Source: Epiperipatus broadwayi
Taxonomy: Eukaryota; Onychophora; Udeonychophora; Euonychophora; Peripatidae
Assembly: GCA_028023455.1 (NCBI GenBank)
Contig: JAQFVV010006208.1
Location: 4,074,963-4,138,962, forward strand
DNA length: 64,000 nucleotides
Direction: 5' to 3'
Positions 1-10,564 of the stretch are shown piece after piece. The position numbers and the translations under genes were made by a program. The first letter of the stretch is position 1. Every line of letters begins with the position of its first letter. A model generated the notes under the pieces. The model saw only the letters and a program-made list of their open reading frames with translations, did no database searches and was not told the origin of the DNA.

Positions 1-1639
1 ATTTAAATTTATAAATTTATTAACATTCAACATTATAGTTAGCTTTAAAATTTATTAAATTAGTTTAGTTTTAGATTTATTTTATAGAGCTCTGCAGGAA
101 AAAATGTTACCAATTTTTTTCTAGCTGAGGCATCCTTCATGGCACTTGGCATTGGCTTTCTACACTGGGCTGGCTTGTCTCTGATGTTTTATTGGCAGGC
201 TATTGGTCTTGAACTCCTCTATTTCAATAGACTGATCTTCTGAAGGAAGATGGCAAAATTTGAGCCTTCTAGCCTCTAGTTTCCATTGTTAAAATGGGCA
301 TGATCCCTGGCAGCAACTGAATCATTAATTTCAAGAGAGTGCACCTTAGTGCTTAATTTTGGGTTTTTTATACTAACTCTTACTCCCCCTGCAGAAGCCA
401 TGAACTTGTTTACAAATTTTCATTTTAAATTTTAAGGTTTAACATAGTTTTGTTAACTTTAGAAAAGACAAAAGTGAAGCCTAAATTATTCATAAAATAG
501 TGCAGCTTGACTGCCTTTCTTTTGTCTTAAAATCTATTTTAGAATTTATTTTAAAAATCTGCTGTTGGTTCCCACAAAATTAAACCAGGTACATGTAATG
601 TGAGATTTTCCAAGAATCAGATGATCTTTTAAAAGAGATTTAAGTTTTGTAAACATTCTGCTATATATGTAATCTTGTCATCTCTGGAATTGAAATTTAT
701 ATGTGAATAAAAGTAAATTTGTACTTTAATTTTATGATAACTTAAAGATAAAATAATTTTAAATAATATTGCAATGCTTATAAAATTTATTACATTGCAG
801 CTTCATTTGCATATATATGTAGATGCTCTCCTACATATATAACAATGTTTACACCTTTGTTTATTAATTTAATTTACAATTGAGTATACATATTATAACT
901 ATGCATACAGACATTAATATACCTAAATATACACAAATGTATATATAAATACACATATGTGCTAATATACATTAATATATGATAATATATGTGGACTTGG
1001 AGGGGTTTGAATTAGGAAAAGAATACTACTATGGGACATAGTAGGTGAAAGGAGATGTTAGACAAAATAATACCATTTCACTGTGAACATATCTAACTGA
1101 ATCAAAAACTTAAGGATTTTATTAAGTGAACTTTTTTCAGATAAGATGAGAAAATATTGCTTATATAATGCCATAATTAAATATAAATATAGTTTATCAA
1201 TTTAAATTCAAGCAAATAATTTCAATTAGGATAACTATTGAGACTAGCTTTTGATATGTTTACATATGCATGTATGAATATATTTGCAAGATTTTCTTAA
1301 TATAATGGTTATCAAATCTGTTTATCAATTTCATAATTTGGAAGATCAAATTCAGGACAGAAGATTTACCCCATCCCCTGTTATTATGGCTGGTCAAATA
1401 ATTATTGATTGATTAATTCATTATATAATTACTATTAATATTTACTACTAAATTAATCGTTAGGTTTTTTTTAGTATCTCTTAATTACTTAGGTTAGTGT
1501 ATCTAATCTTTATGAGCTTATCATGCCATTGTTTGCATCTTTACATTAAATTGTGATATAGGAATGTGTGTTCATGCAATCATCTTTTTATCTTCTATTC
1601 ATATGCAAAAGTAATTATGACTCTAACTTTTTATTGCTT
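1..1639. other. AT-rich intergenic DNA, no gene
   Basis: No open frame with coding character is visible. Positions about 100-370 are visibly richer in G+C than their surroundings, but all frames are closed and I recognise no repeat family. Around 780-1000 the sequence is dominated by TA/CA-rich low-complexity words. Confidence 0.6.
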
Positions 1640-1935
1640 TTTCTTTGTTGTAACTATCTTTTTCTTCTTTGTTTTATATATCTTTTTTCTTTGTTTTATT
1701 TATCTTATTTTTTTCTTTGTTTTATCTATTGTTTTGTCTTCTTTGTTTTATCTATCTTTTCTTCTTTGTTTTATCTATTTTTTCTTTGTTTTATCTATCT
1801 TTTTTTCTTTGTTTTATTTAACTTTTCTTTGTTTTATCTATCTTTTTTTCTTCATTGTTTTATCTATCATTTTTTTCTTTGTTTTATCTATCTTTTTTTC
1901 TTCCTTATTTTTATTTATCTTTTTTCTTTCTTTCT
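1640..1935 (+). repeat. Pyrimidine-strand tandem array, unit about 24-28 bp
   Basis: About ten imperfect units built on the word CTTTGTTTTATCTATC followed by a T-run of variable length. The + strand is almost purine-free for 300 bp. Two overlapping frames of 125 and 136 codons cross it, but their Phe/Leu/Ile/Tyr-only composition follows from the repeat and they are not genes. Confidence 0.9.
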
Positions 1936-2307
1936 GGAATTAAAATGGCCATACTCATTTATAGATATTTGCTGCTGATGTAGATATTTTAAATGATTTT
2001 ATAGCGTTATTACAAATACATTTAATACTCAGAAGGGAATTGTAACTATATCCCCCACTGTAAGTAGTAAAATTAATAACAGTTCCCAGCATTATGTGAC
2101 CATTCTAAAAACATAGAGGAAATTATAATGGAGAGTAAAAATGTATTGAAGTATTTCATATGTTTTTTTTTTCTCAAATTTTTTGTGTTTATCAATATCT
2201 TTGTCTTCACAAACATCACCTATTCAGAAATGCAGACCATCCTCTTTCATTATTTACATTTTACAAATAACATGTCTCTTATTCTTCTCTTTCACATTCT
2301 TTGCATA
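1936..2307. other. No feature recognised
   Basis: AT-rich sequence between the pyrimidine array and the FB2 hairpin. Short T-rich frames here have no coding features. Confidence 0.5.
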
Positions 2308-2595
2308 TCTTCATATATATATTGCTTATAACAGTTCTTTCATATACACTTCAATGCAAACAAATTTTCTTAAAAACTTCCTTTATTTTCCTTACAGTTT
2401 TGACTGTCCAGCAGTCTTCATCAGAGATCTATGCTTAATCTGTTTTAAATATATAAAAAAGAAGAGAAGCATAGAGCTCTGATGAAGACTGCTGGACAGG
2501 CGAAACTGTAAGGAAAATAAAGAAGTTTTTAGGAAAATTTGTTTGCATTGAAGTGTTATATGAAAGAATTGTTATAAGCAATATATATATACAAA
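2308..2595. repeat. FB2 foldback element with hammerhead-like core
   Basis: Two arms of about 120 bp (about 2308-2435 and 2473-2595) are near-perfect inverted copies separated by about 40 bp, so a single strand would form one long hairpin. Each arm holds a core that reads, on the + strand of the right arm, CTGATGA, A, GACTG, loop CTGGA, CAGGC, GAAAC (about 2480-2508). This resembles the conserved part of a hammerhead ribozyme. There is no coding capacity. Related copies lie at about 31.6-32.0 kb and 46.1-46.4 kb. Confidence 0.8.
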
Positions 2596-2769
2596 CAACA
2601 TTTAATCTTTAGATGAACTAGAGATATCAAGTACTTAACTCTCGATGCCCACATATACAACTCATTACCTTTTGCCATATCATTCTCATACAAACTAGGA
2701 ACTGATTTCTATCCACTTTTAAAATTTTGTAGAAGAGTAAAAAATTATTTTATTATATATATTTCATTT

Positions 2770-3091
2770 GATGTTTTCCTGGAGGTTTGGGGTGATGATG
2801 TTTTAGTTGTATTTATATATTGGACTATTTCCATTAGTTAATATGAGTATTGAATGTCTCTAGAAAATACTTTCAACTGTTAATAATATCACACAAGTTA
2901 GTCAATGCACAATGTTTTGAGTGGTATATTATTCTCTCCTCTTCCTCAGTTGTTGCTGGCCTGACCAGTGAGAATAGTAGCATAGGAATAAAACCTGGAC
3001 CCTTAGATTCTTTGAGTATTGAATTTTAAGGTAATGCTCTAACCAACTGTGCCATCCTGCCAAAGGCAACAGTCAGTAGAAATTTCATATA
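2770..3091 (-). mobile_element. PLE-A 3' tail with tRNA-like segment
   Basis: Reading on the minus strand, the last codons of the PLE-A protein (near 3085) are followed by a tRNA-like segment (about 2975-3060). It has an A-box like GGCTCAGTTGGTTAGAGC and a B-box like GGTTCGAATCC. A hammerhead-like core follows (CTGAAGA, stem, GAAAC; about 2920-2960), then an AT-rich tail ending near 2770. The copy is broken at 3091 by a TIR-1 insertion and resumes at 4104. Confidence 0.8.
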
Positions 3092-4101
3092 CACCTGCGT
3101 CTCTTTTTACGCAGACTTATTTAACATGATTTTGAAGTTACGTGATTTTGAAGTTCACCGGAAGTCGAACTCCGATAATGCGCTATTACTTTAAATAATA
3201 AATTTTACGCACTTATTTTATAATTCGACTTTCATCTTAGTAATTTCAATATTTTCAGTGCTTTATAATAGTAAGATTTTATGCAATAATGAAATTAAAA
3301 TCATAATTTCCACGTTTTATGTATACACACATTAAATTTTACAAGATTATAATGTAAATTTGTTCAAACATTGTGTGTGTTAATTTTGCATTTTAAATCA
3401 CATTCTGTTTTTGCTTTTTAAAAAAGAACGTAATCAATTATTAATCATTTAGTGTCCGCAAGTTTATTTTTAAAAGGTGAGTAATAGCAGTGAAACGAAA
3501 TTTGATTTTTAAACGGAATTGAAAATTAAAGATAAAAATAAGAATTTAATTTTTAGTTGTTAGTTTTAATTAATTTTTTCCCAGCAGTGGTGAATAAAAG
3601 TCTTTTTATTATCGTAAGTCTAAGTTCATAAACAATTAATAAAATCATCATCTCAAAGATTAATTACTAATTACATAGTCACCAGAAATCTATTGACACA
3701 ACATGAGTGTGAAGTTAGCGCTAGTTGTATTTTCTCAGTTTGCAAACGAACGTGTTTTTTGGCAAATATCGATAATAATTAAAACGTGTATAAAAAAATG
3801 TAAATTATGCATAAAAATATATTATTTTGAATAAAATTAAATATTATAGTTAAAAAAAGTTTGTCTTGTATCAATTTTTTTCAAATTTGAAATTTTTTAT
3901 TAGTCATATTTTATTTCCTTATTTTTTTTTTTGCGCGAATTTTAAAGTAATTTTACGTTGGTGCTTTGCTTTTACACGAATTTTGAAAAATCACAGACCA
4001 CATCCCCCCTTTTTCAATGTAAGTTACGTCTATTTTTGCGCGATTTCATTTGCGCATGTTTTCTGAGGAACCTATCTATCACATAAAACGAGACCCAGGT
4101 G
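3092..4101. mobile_element. TIR-1 pogo/Tigger-like MITE, copy 1
   Basis: Starts CACCTGCGTCTCTTTTTACG and ends with the inverse, AAACGAGACCCAGGTG, giving TIRs of about 24 bp. It is flanked by TA on both sides (3090-3091 and 4102-4103). The homologous uninterrupted PLE-A sequence near 9045-9065 shows the empty site with a single TA, so the insertion and the 2-bp duplication can be read directly. The subterminal stretch with repeated CGCG-like words and GGTTCC resembles pogo/Tigger MITEs. The 66-codon frame inside is not a transposase. Confidence 0.85.
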
Positions 4102-4103
4102 TA

Positions 4104-4218
4104 CTTATCTATGAAGTTCCTCTTGATTTCTCCACTTTTTTCTAAGAGCAAAGTTGATTATGGGATTGTTTGCCCTTGTCATGTGAGCAGCTTCTTTAAA
4201 TTTTCTTCTTTTTACCTT
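4104..4218 (-). pseudogene. PLE-A C-terminal coding remnant
   Basis: Direct continuation of the PLE-A copy interrupted at 3091. The minus strand encodes the region downstream of the GIY-YIG domain (equivalent to KVQRRKFKEAAHTTM and following residues in other copies). At 4218 the orientation flips to the plus-strand copy, forming an inverted pair. Confidence 0.75.
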
Positions 4219-4700
4219 GGATAGAGAAGAAAAGATACAAAGAAGAAAAATTAAAGCTGTTTACATGACAATGGCAAACAATCCCATAAGCACTACGACT
4301 AGACATAATGTATGGAAACCAGTAATCAACTTTGCTCTTAGAAAAAGTGGAGAAATCAGGAGGAACCTCATAGATAAGTATAGGAAATTTCTACTGACTG
4401 TTGTCTTTGGCAGGATGGCTCAGTTGGGTAGAGCATTAGCTTAAAATTCAATACTCAAGGAATCTAAGAGTCCAGATTCGATTCCCTTGCTAATACTGCC
4501 ACTGGTTAGGTTAGAAACATCTGAAGAAGAGGGGAGAATAATAAAATTCTCGAAATATTGTGCATATACTAACCTGTATGCTATTACCAACAGCTGAATG
4601 TATTTGAAATAATTAAATAAAATTATTTTTTTAAAGACATTCAATACTCTTATTAGATGATGGAAATAGTCCAACATATAAATACAAATATATTTCATTT
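4219..4700 (+). pseudogene. PLE-A fragment: C-terminus, tRNA-like segment, 3' tail
   Basis: The frame at 4217-4444 encodes DREEKIQRRKIKAVYMTMAN and then HNVWKPVINFALRKSG, matching the segment downstream of the GIY-YIG nuclease in the copies at 9.1 kb and 25.3 kb. The protein frame runs straight into the tRNA-like segment (about 4410-4490), then a hammerhead-like core at about 4519-4560 (CTGAAGA, stem, CGAAA), then the AT-rich tail. RT and most of the nuclease are missing. It is arranged head-to-head with the minus-strand copy ending at 4218, a configuration known for Penelope elements. Confidence 0.8.
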
Positions 4701-4794
4701 GGTTTGGTAACGTTGCTAAATAAAAAAACAAACTACAAATCAAGATTTGTAAATTCTGTCAAAAAATTTAATTTTTTCAATATTCACAAGCATC

Positions 4795-4868
4795 AGGTGG
4801 GAAGCGAACCCGCTTACCCGGGACAACTGCTTGTAAACGACCACCAATGCTTGACTAAAATATATATG
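4795..4868 (-). mobile_element. tSINE remnant (tRNA-like)
   Basis: On the minus strand: GCATTGGTGGTCG, then TTACAAGCAGTTGTCC, then a B-box-like GGGTTCGCTTCCC. This matches the tSINE copies at 30.8 kb and 55.9 kb but lacks part of the D-arm region. No clear target duplication is visible. Confidence 0.7.
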
Positions 4869-5314
4869 AACTTTGTTTTTAAATATAAAAGGATGGCCAG
4901 AGTTATTCTTGTCTGGAGATGTAAGAACGATCCTTCCTCTGGAGGAGTGGTGTTGTTCTTGTTGATGATAAATTTAATTTAGCTTCTTTATATTTAAATC
5001 TATATTATACTAAAAGTACAGTTAAAAATAATAAATTTGATTTATAACTGGAACACATTTACCCCCAACTGTTTAATGTAGAAAGTGAGGAAAGTGTTGC
5101 ATTAATATAGAATATCAAATTCCCAAGCAATCTTAATTTTAAGTTTTTAAAGAATGATTGCTTTTCTTGACCAATAAAGGACATTTAGCAATATTCATCA
5201 CTAAATTTTTTATTTCGCTATGCCCATCATATCTGTAATTTACCATTAGCTGCTAGAAACAAATATTAAATGTAAATAATATGAGCAGTATTTTTATAAA
5301 TAAAAAAAATAGTG
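4869..5314. other. No feature recognised
   Basis: AT-rich sequence. A short frame extending the tSINE (4704-4982) has no coding features. Confidence 0.5.
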
Positions 5315-5480
5315 TTAAGCCACTAACATCACATGATTAGTAGGCACTAGATAGGAAATTTTATGCACAAACCATCCTGCAACCATTGATTGCTCTGGCT
5401 TGCACTGAGTGGCGCTACTGTATGGGAAGTTTTGCGTCTGCGTAAAAAATGTAGTTGTTAAAACTATTTGTTTTTGCTGT
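5315..5480 (+). repeat. HH1 fragment (3' half)
   Basis: Contains the HH1 segment GGCACTAGATAGG...TTTTATGCACAAACC and the TTGATTGCTCTGGCTTGCACTGAGTGGC block, ending TATGGGAAGTTTTGC. The hammerhead portion is absent. The flank ACATCACATGATTAG is a joined piece of the HH1 terminal motif. Confidence 0.75.
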
Positions 5481-5689
5481 TTTTCACAGACAGCTGTTAG
5501 TAGCATTATTCAGTTAAAGTTTATCTGTTATTATTATTACTTTTTATTTTATTGCTAAAATGGTCTGCTTAACTTTTAATCATCACGTGACTTGTACAGA
5601 TGATGTAGTAGTGTCTTGAGAGCTGAAAATTTCTGGATCAATTCCAAGTTAAACAAAATAAAAAAGAAAATTCAGTTTAGTCAGTTAAT

Positions 5690-6285
5690 TGTAACTAAAA
5701 CAGGCAAAAATCTATATACATATTGACACTCAGTGCAAGCCAGAGTAAACAATGGATGCCAGACGGCTTGTGCACAAAATCCCCATGAAGCGCCTATGCA
5801 TCCAATATCCCCAGACTAATTCTGGCTTGTGGCCTTCATCAATGAGGAGCCTTGGATATGAGAGCACTACACCAAGACTTAGGATCTAATGCAAACCTCA
5901 GTTCATACCTGTATGACTATATAAGCTAATGAGCTTAAATTGAAAATATTATTGTGTTTTCAATTTAAGACTCATAGTTTTGTAGTTGAGATAAAAGGTG
6001 GCTGCTGGAGGGTTGCATTATGTCCTAAGATCTAGGTGCAGTGCTCTCAGTTCCAAGACTCCTCACTGACGAAAGCCACAAGCCAGAAACTAGTCTGGTG
6101 ATATTGAATGCATAGGCACTAGATGGGAATTTTGTGCACAAGCTTTCTGGCATCCATTGATTACTCTGACTTGCACTAAGTGGCAATATGTATAAAGACT
6201 TTTGCCTGTTTTAATAACAGTTATGATCAAGCATAAGAGATGGTGATCATGTGATGTTCATTGGAACTATTGAGCTCAGTTGGAT
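5690..6285. repeat. HH1 full inverted dimer
   Basis: The most complete HH1 unit in the window. A minus-oriented arm (about 5700-5910) and a plus-oriented arm (about 6000-6285) face each other around a centre with AAGCTAATGAGCTT and a CAATAATATT/AATATTATTG inverted repeat. Each arm carries one hammerhead-like fold (minus 5800-5857; plus 6051-6109, with CTGACGA in place of CTGATGA). The right end reads GGTGATCATGTGATGTTCATTGG, the conserved HH1 terminus. No protein is encoded. Confidence 0.85.
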
Positions 6286-6439
6286 AATTGGATTTTTTGA
6301 TAGCTACATCACTCCCTGAATAAGCAGCCATATGATTATTTATATGAAATTTGTGTATTCAGTACAATGTGGTCAATGGAAAAAATTATTTAAAAAAATA
6401 GTAATTTAATTTTGATATTTAAGTAAAAGTATAGTATAT

Positions 6440-6660
6440 ATTCTCCACATCACCCCTACACACTTTTTTATTTCATCTATCCATCTCACACGTGGTCTCT
6501 TTCTGGTTCTTTTAATCTCTTGGAATCCGGTTTAAGATTTTCAATTTCAATTGACGTGGAGAAGAGAAGCTGAAGATTGAAGAATAAGAATTGAACTTGG
6601 AGAGACCTTCATCCTGCTGTGGATTGATGATAGTTGACAATGATTATGATGATAGTACTC
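6440..6660. repeat. LINE-R 3' tails in inverted arrangement
   Basis: 6441-6537 is the minus-oriented LINE-R 3' region (equivalent to RWTDEIKK and adjacent codons in degenerate form). About 6552-6660 is the plus-oriented terminal part: GAATTGAACTTGGAGAGACC, then CTTCATCCTGCTGTGG, ending in the ATGATGATAG microsatellite that terminates this family at 51.4 kb and 44.8 kb. Both are short and non-coding now. Confidence 0.7.
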
Positions 6661-6779
6661 ATTCTATACTTATATTTAAATATTACAGGTTTATCTTGTA
6701 TTCTACCATCTCTCTTCTGGGTATTTAAATATTGTCTTAAGATCCTATATGTGAGTAGTCAGAATTACTCATGTTCAAT

Positions 6780-6915
6780 GTGGGTATGCCAACAAAATTG
6801 GTTAAACAAGGGCTTTGAACATGCCATCATCAGATTTTTCAATTGTATGGATGGCCAGTGAGTTGTAGAGTAGAGTTGAAGCCTGCTCATTGAAGTTTGA
6901 AGATTTGCTATTCTT
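6780..6915 (+). repeat. HH2 body fragment
   Basis: The stretch beginning CTTTGAACATGCCATCATCAG and ending TGAAGATTTGCTATTCTTTGC matches the HH2 body at about 63298-63410. The hammerhead and tRNA-like parts are missing. Confidence 0.65.
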
Positions 6916-7635
6916 TGCATTATTAATCTCACACTCCTTGGTCATGTTGCAATCTTTTGTGTTTGCATGAACATATCAGATCATAGATAAATGTGGTATC
7001 ACTTATTGTCAAAGGAGATTGCCATGACTACAGAGTTGAGATTGTTGATAGCTTAAGAGTTGGTTGTTATCATTTCCATAGGGAAAAAAGATATTGAATG
7101 AAAAGAATATTATCTAGGTCATGTTTAATTGTTATGAAAGTCTGACACCTTACTGTTCATTTTATTTTAAAAAATAATGAAACACTACAATATGTGAATG
7201 ACATGCACACACAACAAACATATATGTACATGTGTTCCCTAATTTATTATTAATAATTACATTATCTGTTAATTTTGTTAATGCTATAATCTTTATTTAT
7301 ATATGTATAGTATACTCATAAAAAGTATCCGTGTTATATATATGGGTGTTTAAAAATATTGTATACTTGCTGTTCAGTAAATATTTTATTGAATCAAAGC
7401 TTTTTAACAAAATGTGAGTTATGTGCAATGTAAATCTATGCAAGGAGATTTGGAATAAATATAACAGATGTTATGATTTTACTGCACAAGTAAATCTTGA
7501 TTCATTAGCAGTATAATAAATAATTAACTCTGGTTGTCAGGAAAATTTTCTTCATCCATTCTACATTATTTTGTCATAGCAAAAAGGTGCTCTACTATCA
7601 GTTGCTAGTAATTTAATGTTCAGCCTGCATTAAAG
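6916..7635. other. No feature recognised
   Basis: AT-rich non-coding sequence with TATATG microsatellite-like patches near 7230-7350. Confidence 0.5.
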
Positions 7636-7875
7636 ATTTTTAAACCACTAAACAACACATGATCACTATCTCTTAGATAGCACATACTTGTTATTAAACA
7701 AGGCAAAACTCCATACAGTAGTGCCACCCTGTGCCAACCAGAGTAATCACTGGATGCCAGAAGGCTTGTGCATTAGATAGGGATTTTATGCACAAGCCTT
7801 CTGGCATCCATTGATTACTCTGGTTGACACAGGGTGGCACTACTGTAGGGAGAGTTTTGCCTTGTTTATTAAAGA
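7636..7875. repeat. HH1 near-perfect hairpin
   Basis: Two arms of about 85 bp (about 7685-7770 and 7786-7870) of the HH1 3' half, each with the TGGATGCCAGAAGGCTTGTGC block, face each other across a central loop of about 15 bp. The left flank has the terminal motif ACACATGATCACTATCTCTT. The hammerhead segment is deleted from both arms. Confidence 0.85.
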
Positions 7876-8589
7876 TTTTTATTTTCAATGGGTCTTGCCG
7901 TTAAATAATTCATCAGGAAATGCAAAAAAGAAGAAAGGATTATTAGTAGTCTTAGCTAAGATAATTATTTATAAAGTTTATAAAATTATTGATGAAATAA
8001 AGTACTAACATAACTAATATTTCATTAAAATTAACAAAATGTAAAAAAAAGTTTATTTCTATTATGATCACATTATAATCATTCATTTGTAATTCAATTA
8101 CATATATGTTTGATTAAGGACTGGTAAAATTTGAAATTTTTTTAATCAGGATCAGAATTTTTCTTTCAGGTAGTCATGCCATAACCAACATAGTTCACCA
8201 TCCATATTAGTTCAGTAATTTGAATATCCAACTATTCTTAGGTAGAGGGAAGGCAAGGATAGAAAAATATTCAAACTTCACTACTCAGCATATGGCAAGG
8301 CTATTTAAATATTATCTTCATTTTCATTGTGTATATACAAAGTACTATCGGAGAGGTCTTTGTTCTTTCATTGGACTATTCAAAGACTGCTTTAGTTTAT
8401 AACTATATACTGTGATTGGTCAAGGGTGTGCTTCAAACATTTTTGTCTGCAAAATGGAGATGGAAAAAAGGTCTGCATATGTTATTGACAACCAACAAAT
8501 AAAAATTTTAGGTATTGATTTGGTATGCACTTTAACTTTTAGAATTATTGATGTAAATTGTGACTTTGTATGTTTTAGTCACGTGATTA
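7876..8589. other. No feature recognised
   Basis: AT-rich sequence. Short frames at 8220-8402 and 8412-8621 have no recognisable domains. Confidence 0.5.
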
Positions 8590-9812
8590 AATCAAGCATG
8601 TGTTTTTCTGAAGGTTTGTGATGATGGTGTTCTAGCTGTATTTTTATATTGACTATTTCCATCATTTAATATGTGTGTTGAATATCTTTAGAAAAGTTTA
8701 ATTTTATTTAAATATTCCAAATGCATTCAACTGTTATTAATATCACAGCAAACAGGTTAGTATATGCACCAACTGTTAGTAATATCACAGCAAACAAATG
8801 TTAGTAATATCACAACAAACAGGTTAGTATATGCACATACTGGTAGTAATATCACAGCAAACAGTTTAGTATATGACAATGTTTCGAGAGGTATTTTTCT
8901 CCCCTCTTCTTCAGGTGTTGCTGGCCTGACCAGTGACAGTACTAGCATGGGATTCTAACCTGGGTCCTTAGATTCTTGATTATTGAATTTTTAAGGTAAC
9001 GCTCTAACCAACTGAGCCATCCTGCCAAAGGCAACAGTATGTAGTAATTTCATATACTTATCTATGAGGTTCCTACTGATTTCTCCACAGAGCAAAGTTG
9101 ATTAGTGGTTTCCATACATTATGTATAGTCACACTAGGTTGGCTTATGGGATTTTTTGCATTGTCGTGTGAGCAGCTTCTTTAAATTTTCTTCTTTGTAC
9201 CTTTTCTTCTTTATCCAATATTTTTGTATTTTCCCAACCGAACGTATGTTCATCAGTCCATACATAGTCTGCTACCTTAGACACATCTGTTTTCTCTCTT
9301 CTAATCATCAGTTTATGTTCTTGCAAGAACTTTTGAATGGGATGGCTGGTCTCACCAATATATGTTCTTCCATATTCACATGGTATTTCATAGATGCAGT
9401 TTTTTCTTTGCAGCATCTCAAGTTTAGGCTTTGTAGATGTTAGAATTCCTCATAGTGTGGTATGGCTCTGGAAAGCTGTTCTGATGTTATACTGATTGCA
9501 GATTTTTCTTAATTTGTCAATTTTTGGAATGTATGGGTACACTACAGTACCAATAATTGTCTTTTCTCTTTATGGTTCTTTTTGTTGTCTATTTAATGTT
9601 TTCTTAACAACAGCTGATGGATAACCATTTTTCTTAAGAGTTTGTTCTATATAGATCTTTTCTTTTTCCAAATTGCCAGTTTCTGAACAAACTTCTTTTG
9701 CTTTGTTTCACAGTGATAGTATAACTCCATGTTTTATGTTTCTGGTATAATTATATGTATAGGCTAGGTATTTTCCTGTTTGTGTAGGTTTTTGGTAAAC
9801 TGCAGTTGTAAA
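8590..9812 (-). pseudogene. PLE-A: RT C-terminus, GIY-YIG endonuclease and 3' tail
   Basis: Read on the minus strand from 9812. The thumb-side RT residues VYQKPTQTGKYLAYTYNYT come first, then a linker (KNGYPSAVVKKTLN and following, with several stops). The GIY-YIG domain (9144-9416, 90 codons) follows, with KNCIYEIPCEYGRTYIGET as the GIY and YIG strands and LQEHK downstream. GIY-YIG nucleases make the nick that primes reverse transcription in endonuclease-positive PLEs. Downstream are the tRNA-like segment (about 8950-9030), a hammerhead-like core (about 8887-8925) and an AT-rich tail containing repeated TTAGTAATATCACA units. RT motifs A-C are absent (5' truncated), and stop codons show it is inactive. 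Confidence 0.85.
8705..8880. repeat. Short tandem repeats in the PLE-A tail
   Basis: Three to four partial copies of a unit around TTAGTAATATCACAGCAAAC plus AGGTTAGTATATGCAC. Other PLE-A tails have this once, so it is a local expansion. Confidence 0.8.
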
Positions 9813-9930
9813 AAAGCATTGTGAAAATTATAAAAAACATAGATGATATTAATATTATATGGATTTGCCAAAGCAATAAGAAAAGATAAAATTATAATAC
9901 TTCATAACGAATCCAATTATCTTGGTTCTT
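9813..9930 (+). repeat. FB1 right-arm fragment
   Basis: AAAAAAGCATTGTGAAAATT, followed by AACATAGATGATATTAATAT, then ATGGATTTGCCAAAGCAATA. This matches the outer part of the FB1 arms at 12.3 kb and 54.2 kb and abuts the truncated 5' end of the PLE-A copy. Confidence 0.75.
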
Positions 9931-10419
9931 GAGCTATTCTAGATAATAGATTTGGCCAGAGTAAGAATAAATCAATGTCCCATCTCCCCCTTTTATATAA
10001 AGCTTGCAGGTCTTTAAAGCTCTCAACTGCTGAAAACATAAACAAATATTAATTGCAATACATATACAGTACTAGTTTTAATATATATTGCAAATTTATA
10101 CATTCTGTTCATTTCTATAATAATAGAAAAAAAGAATAAGATATTCACAACTTTTCCTTCACCAAAATCTATTTTTAAAAACGATTGCAAGCTTTTTGCA
10201 GCTGATTTAGAAAAAATGTTTTTTCTCCAGATTCTTTTTGTCTCAGTAAAAAATGATTAGAAAAAAAATAATTTATTTGCTGATTTTTTTTTAAAATTTA
10301 TTTTAAAATATATTTACTCTAATATTTTTATTATTATTTGCTTTAATGTATGTGTTTTCAAGATTAAATAAAAATTGTTTCTCAAATAAAATAAAATCTA
10401 GGATGGTATGCACTATATT
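9931..10419. other. No feature recognised
   Basis: AT-rich, A/T-run-rich sequence without coding frames. Confidence 0.5.
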
Positions 10420-10560
10420 TTTTTTACATCCTTGGGGGAGCCACTGAACCACTACTGAAAATTCTAAGTGATAAATGAAACTTTACATACCTGGAAGAAC
10501 CACTGAATCATTATTGAAAATTCTAAGTGATGAGTGAAACATTTCCCCATAGCTTACAAA
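10420..10560 (+). repeat. TIR-2 terminal fragment, duplicated
   Basis: The word GAACCACTACTGAAAATTCT, followed by AAGTGATAAATGAAAC, appears twice in slightly different form (about 10447 and 10498). It matches the left end of the TIR-2 elements at 19.5 kb and 45.4 kb. No matching right end lies nearby. Confidence 0.65.
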
Positions 10561-10564
10561 CATT

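Noticed and set aside
100-370. G+C-richer stretch as a host exon
   Set aside because: No frame is open for a useful length on either strand and no splice-site pair supports an exon.
1566-1978. Two overlapping frames of 125 and 136 codons
   Set aside because: They translate a pyrimidine tandem repeat into Phe/Leu/Ile/Tyr runs; no domain and no splice context.
2128-2482. Short hydrophobic frames (67 and 99 codons)
   Set aside because: T-rich composition and overlap with one arm of the FB2 hairpin.
3866-4066. 66-codon frame conserved with 26796-26993
   Set aside because: Conservation reflects two copies of the TIR-1 MITE; composition is AT-driven and no transposase motif is present.
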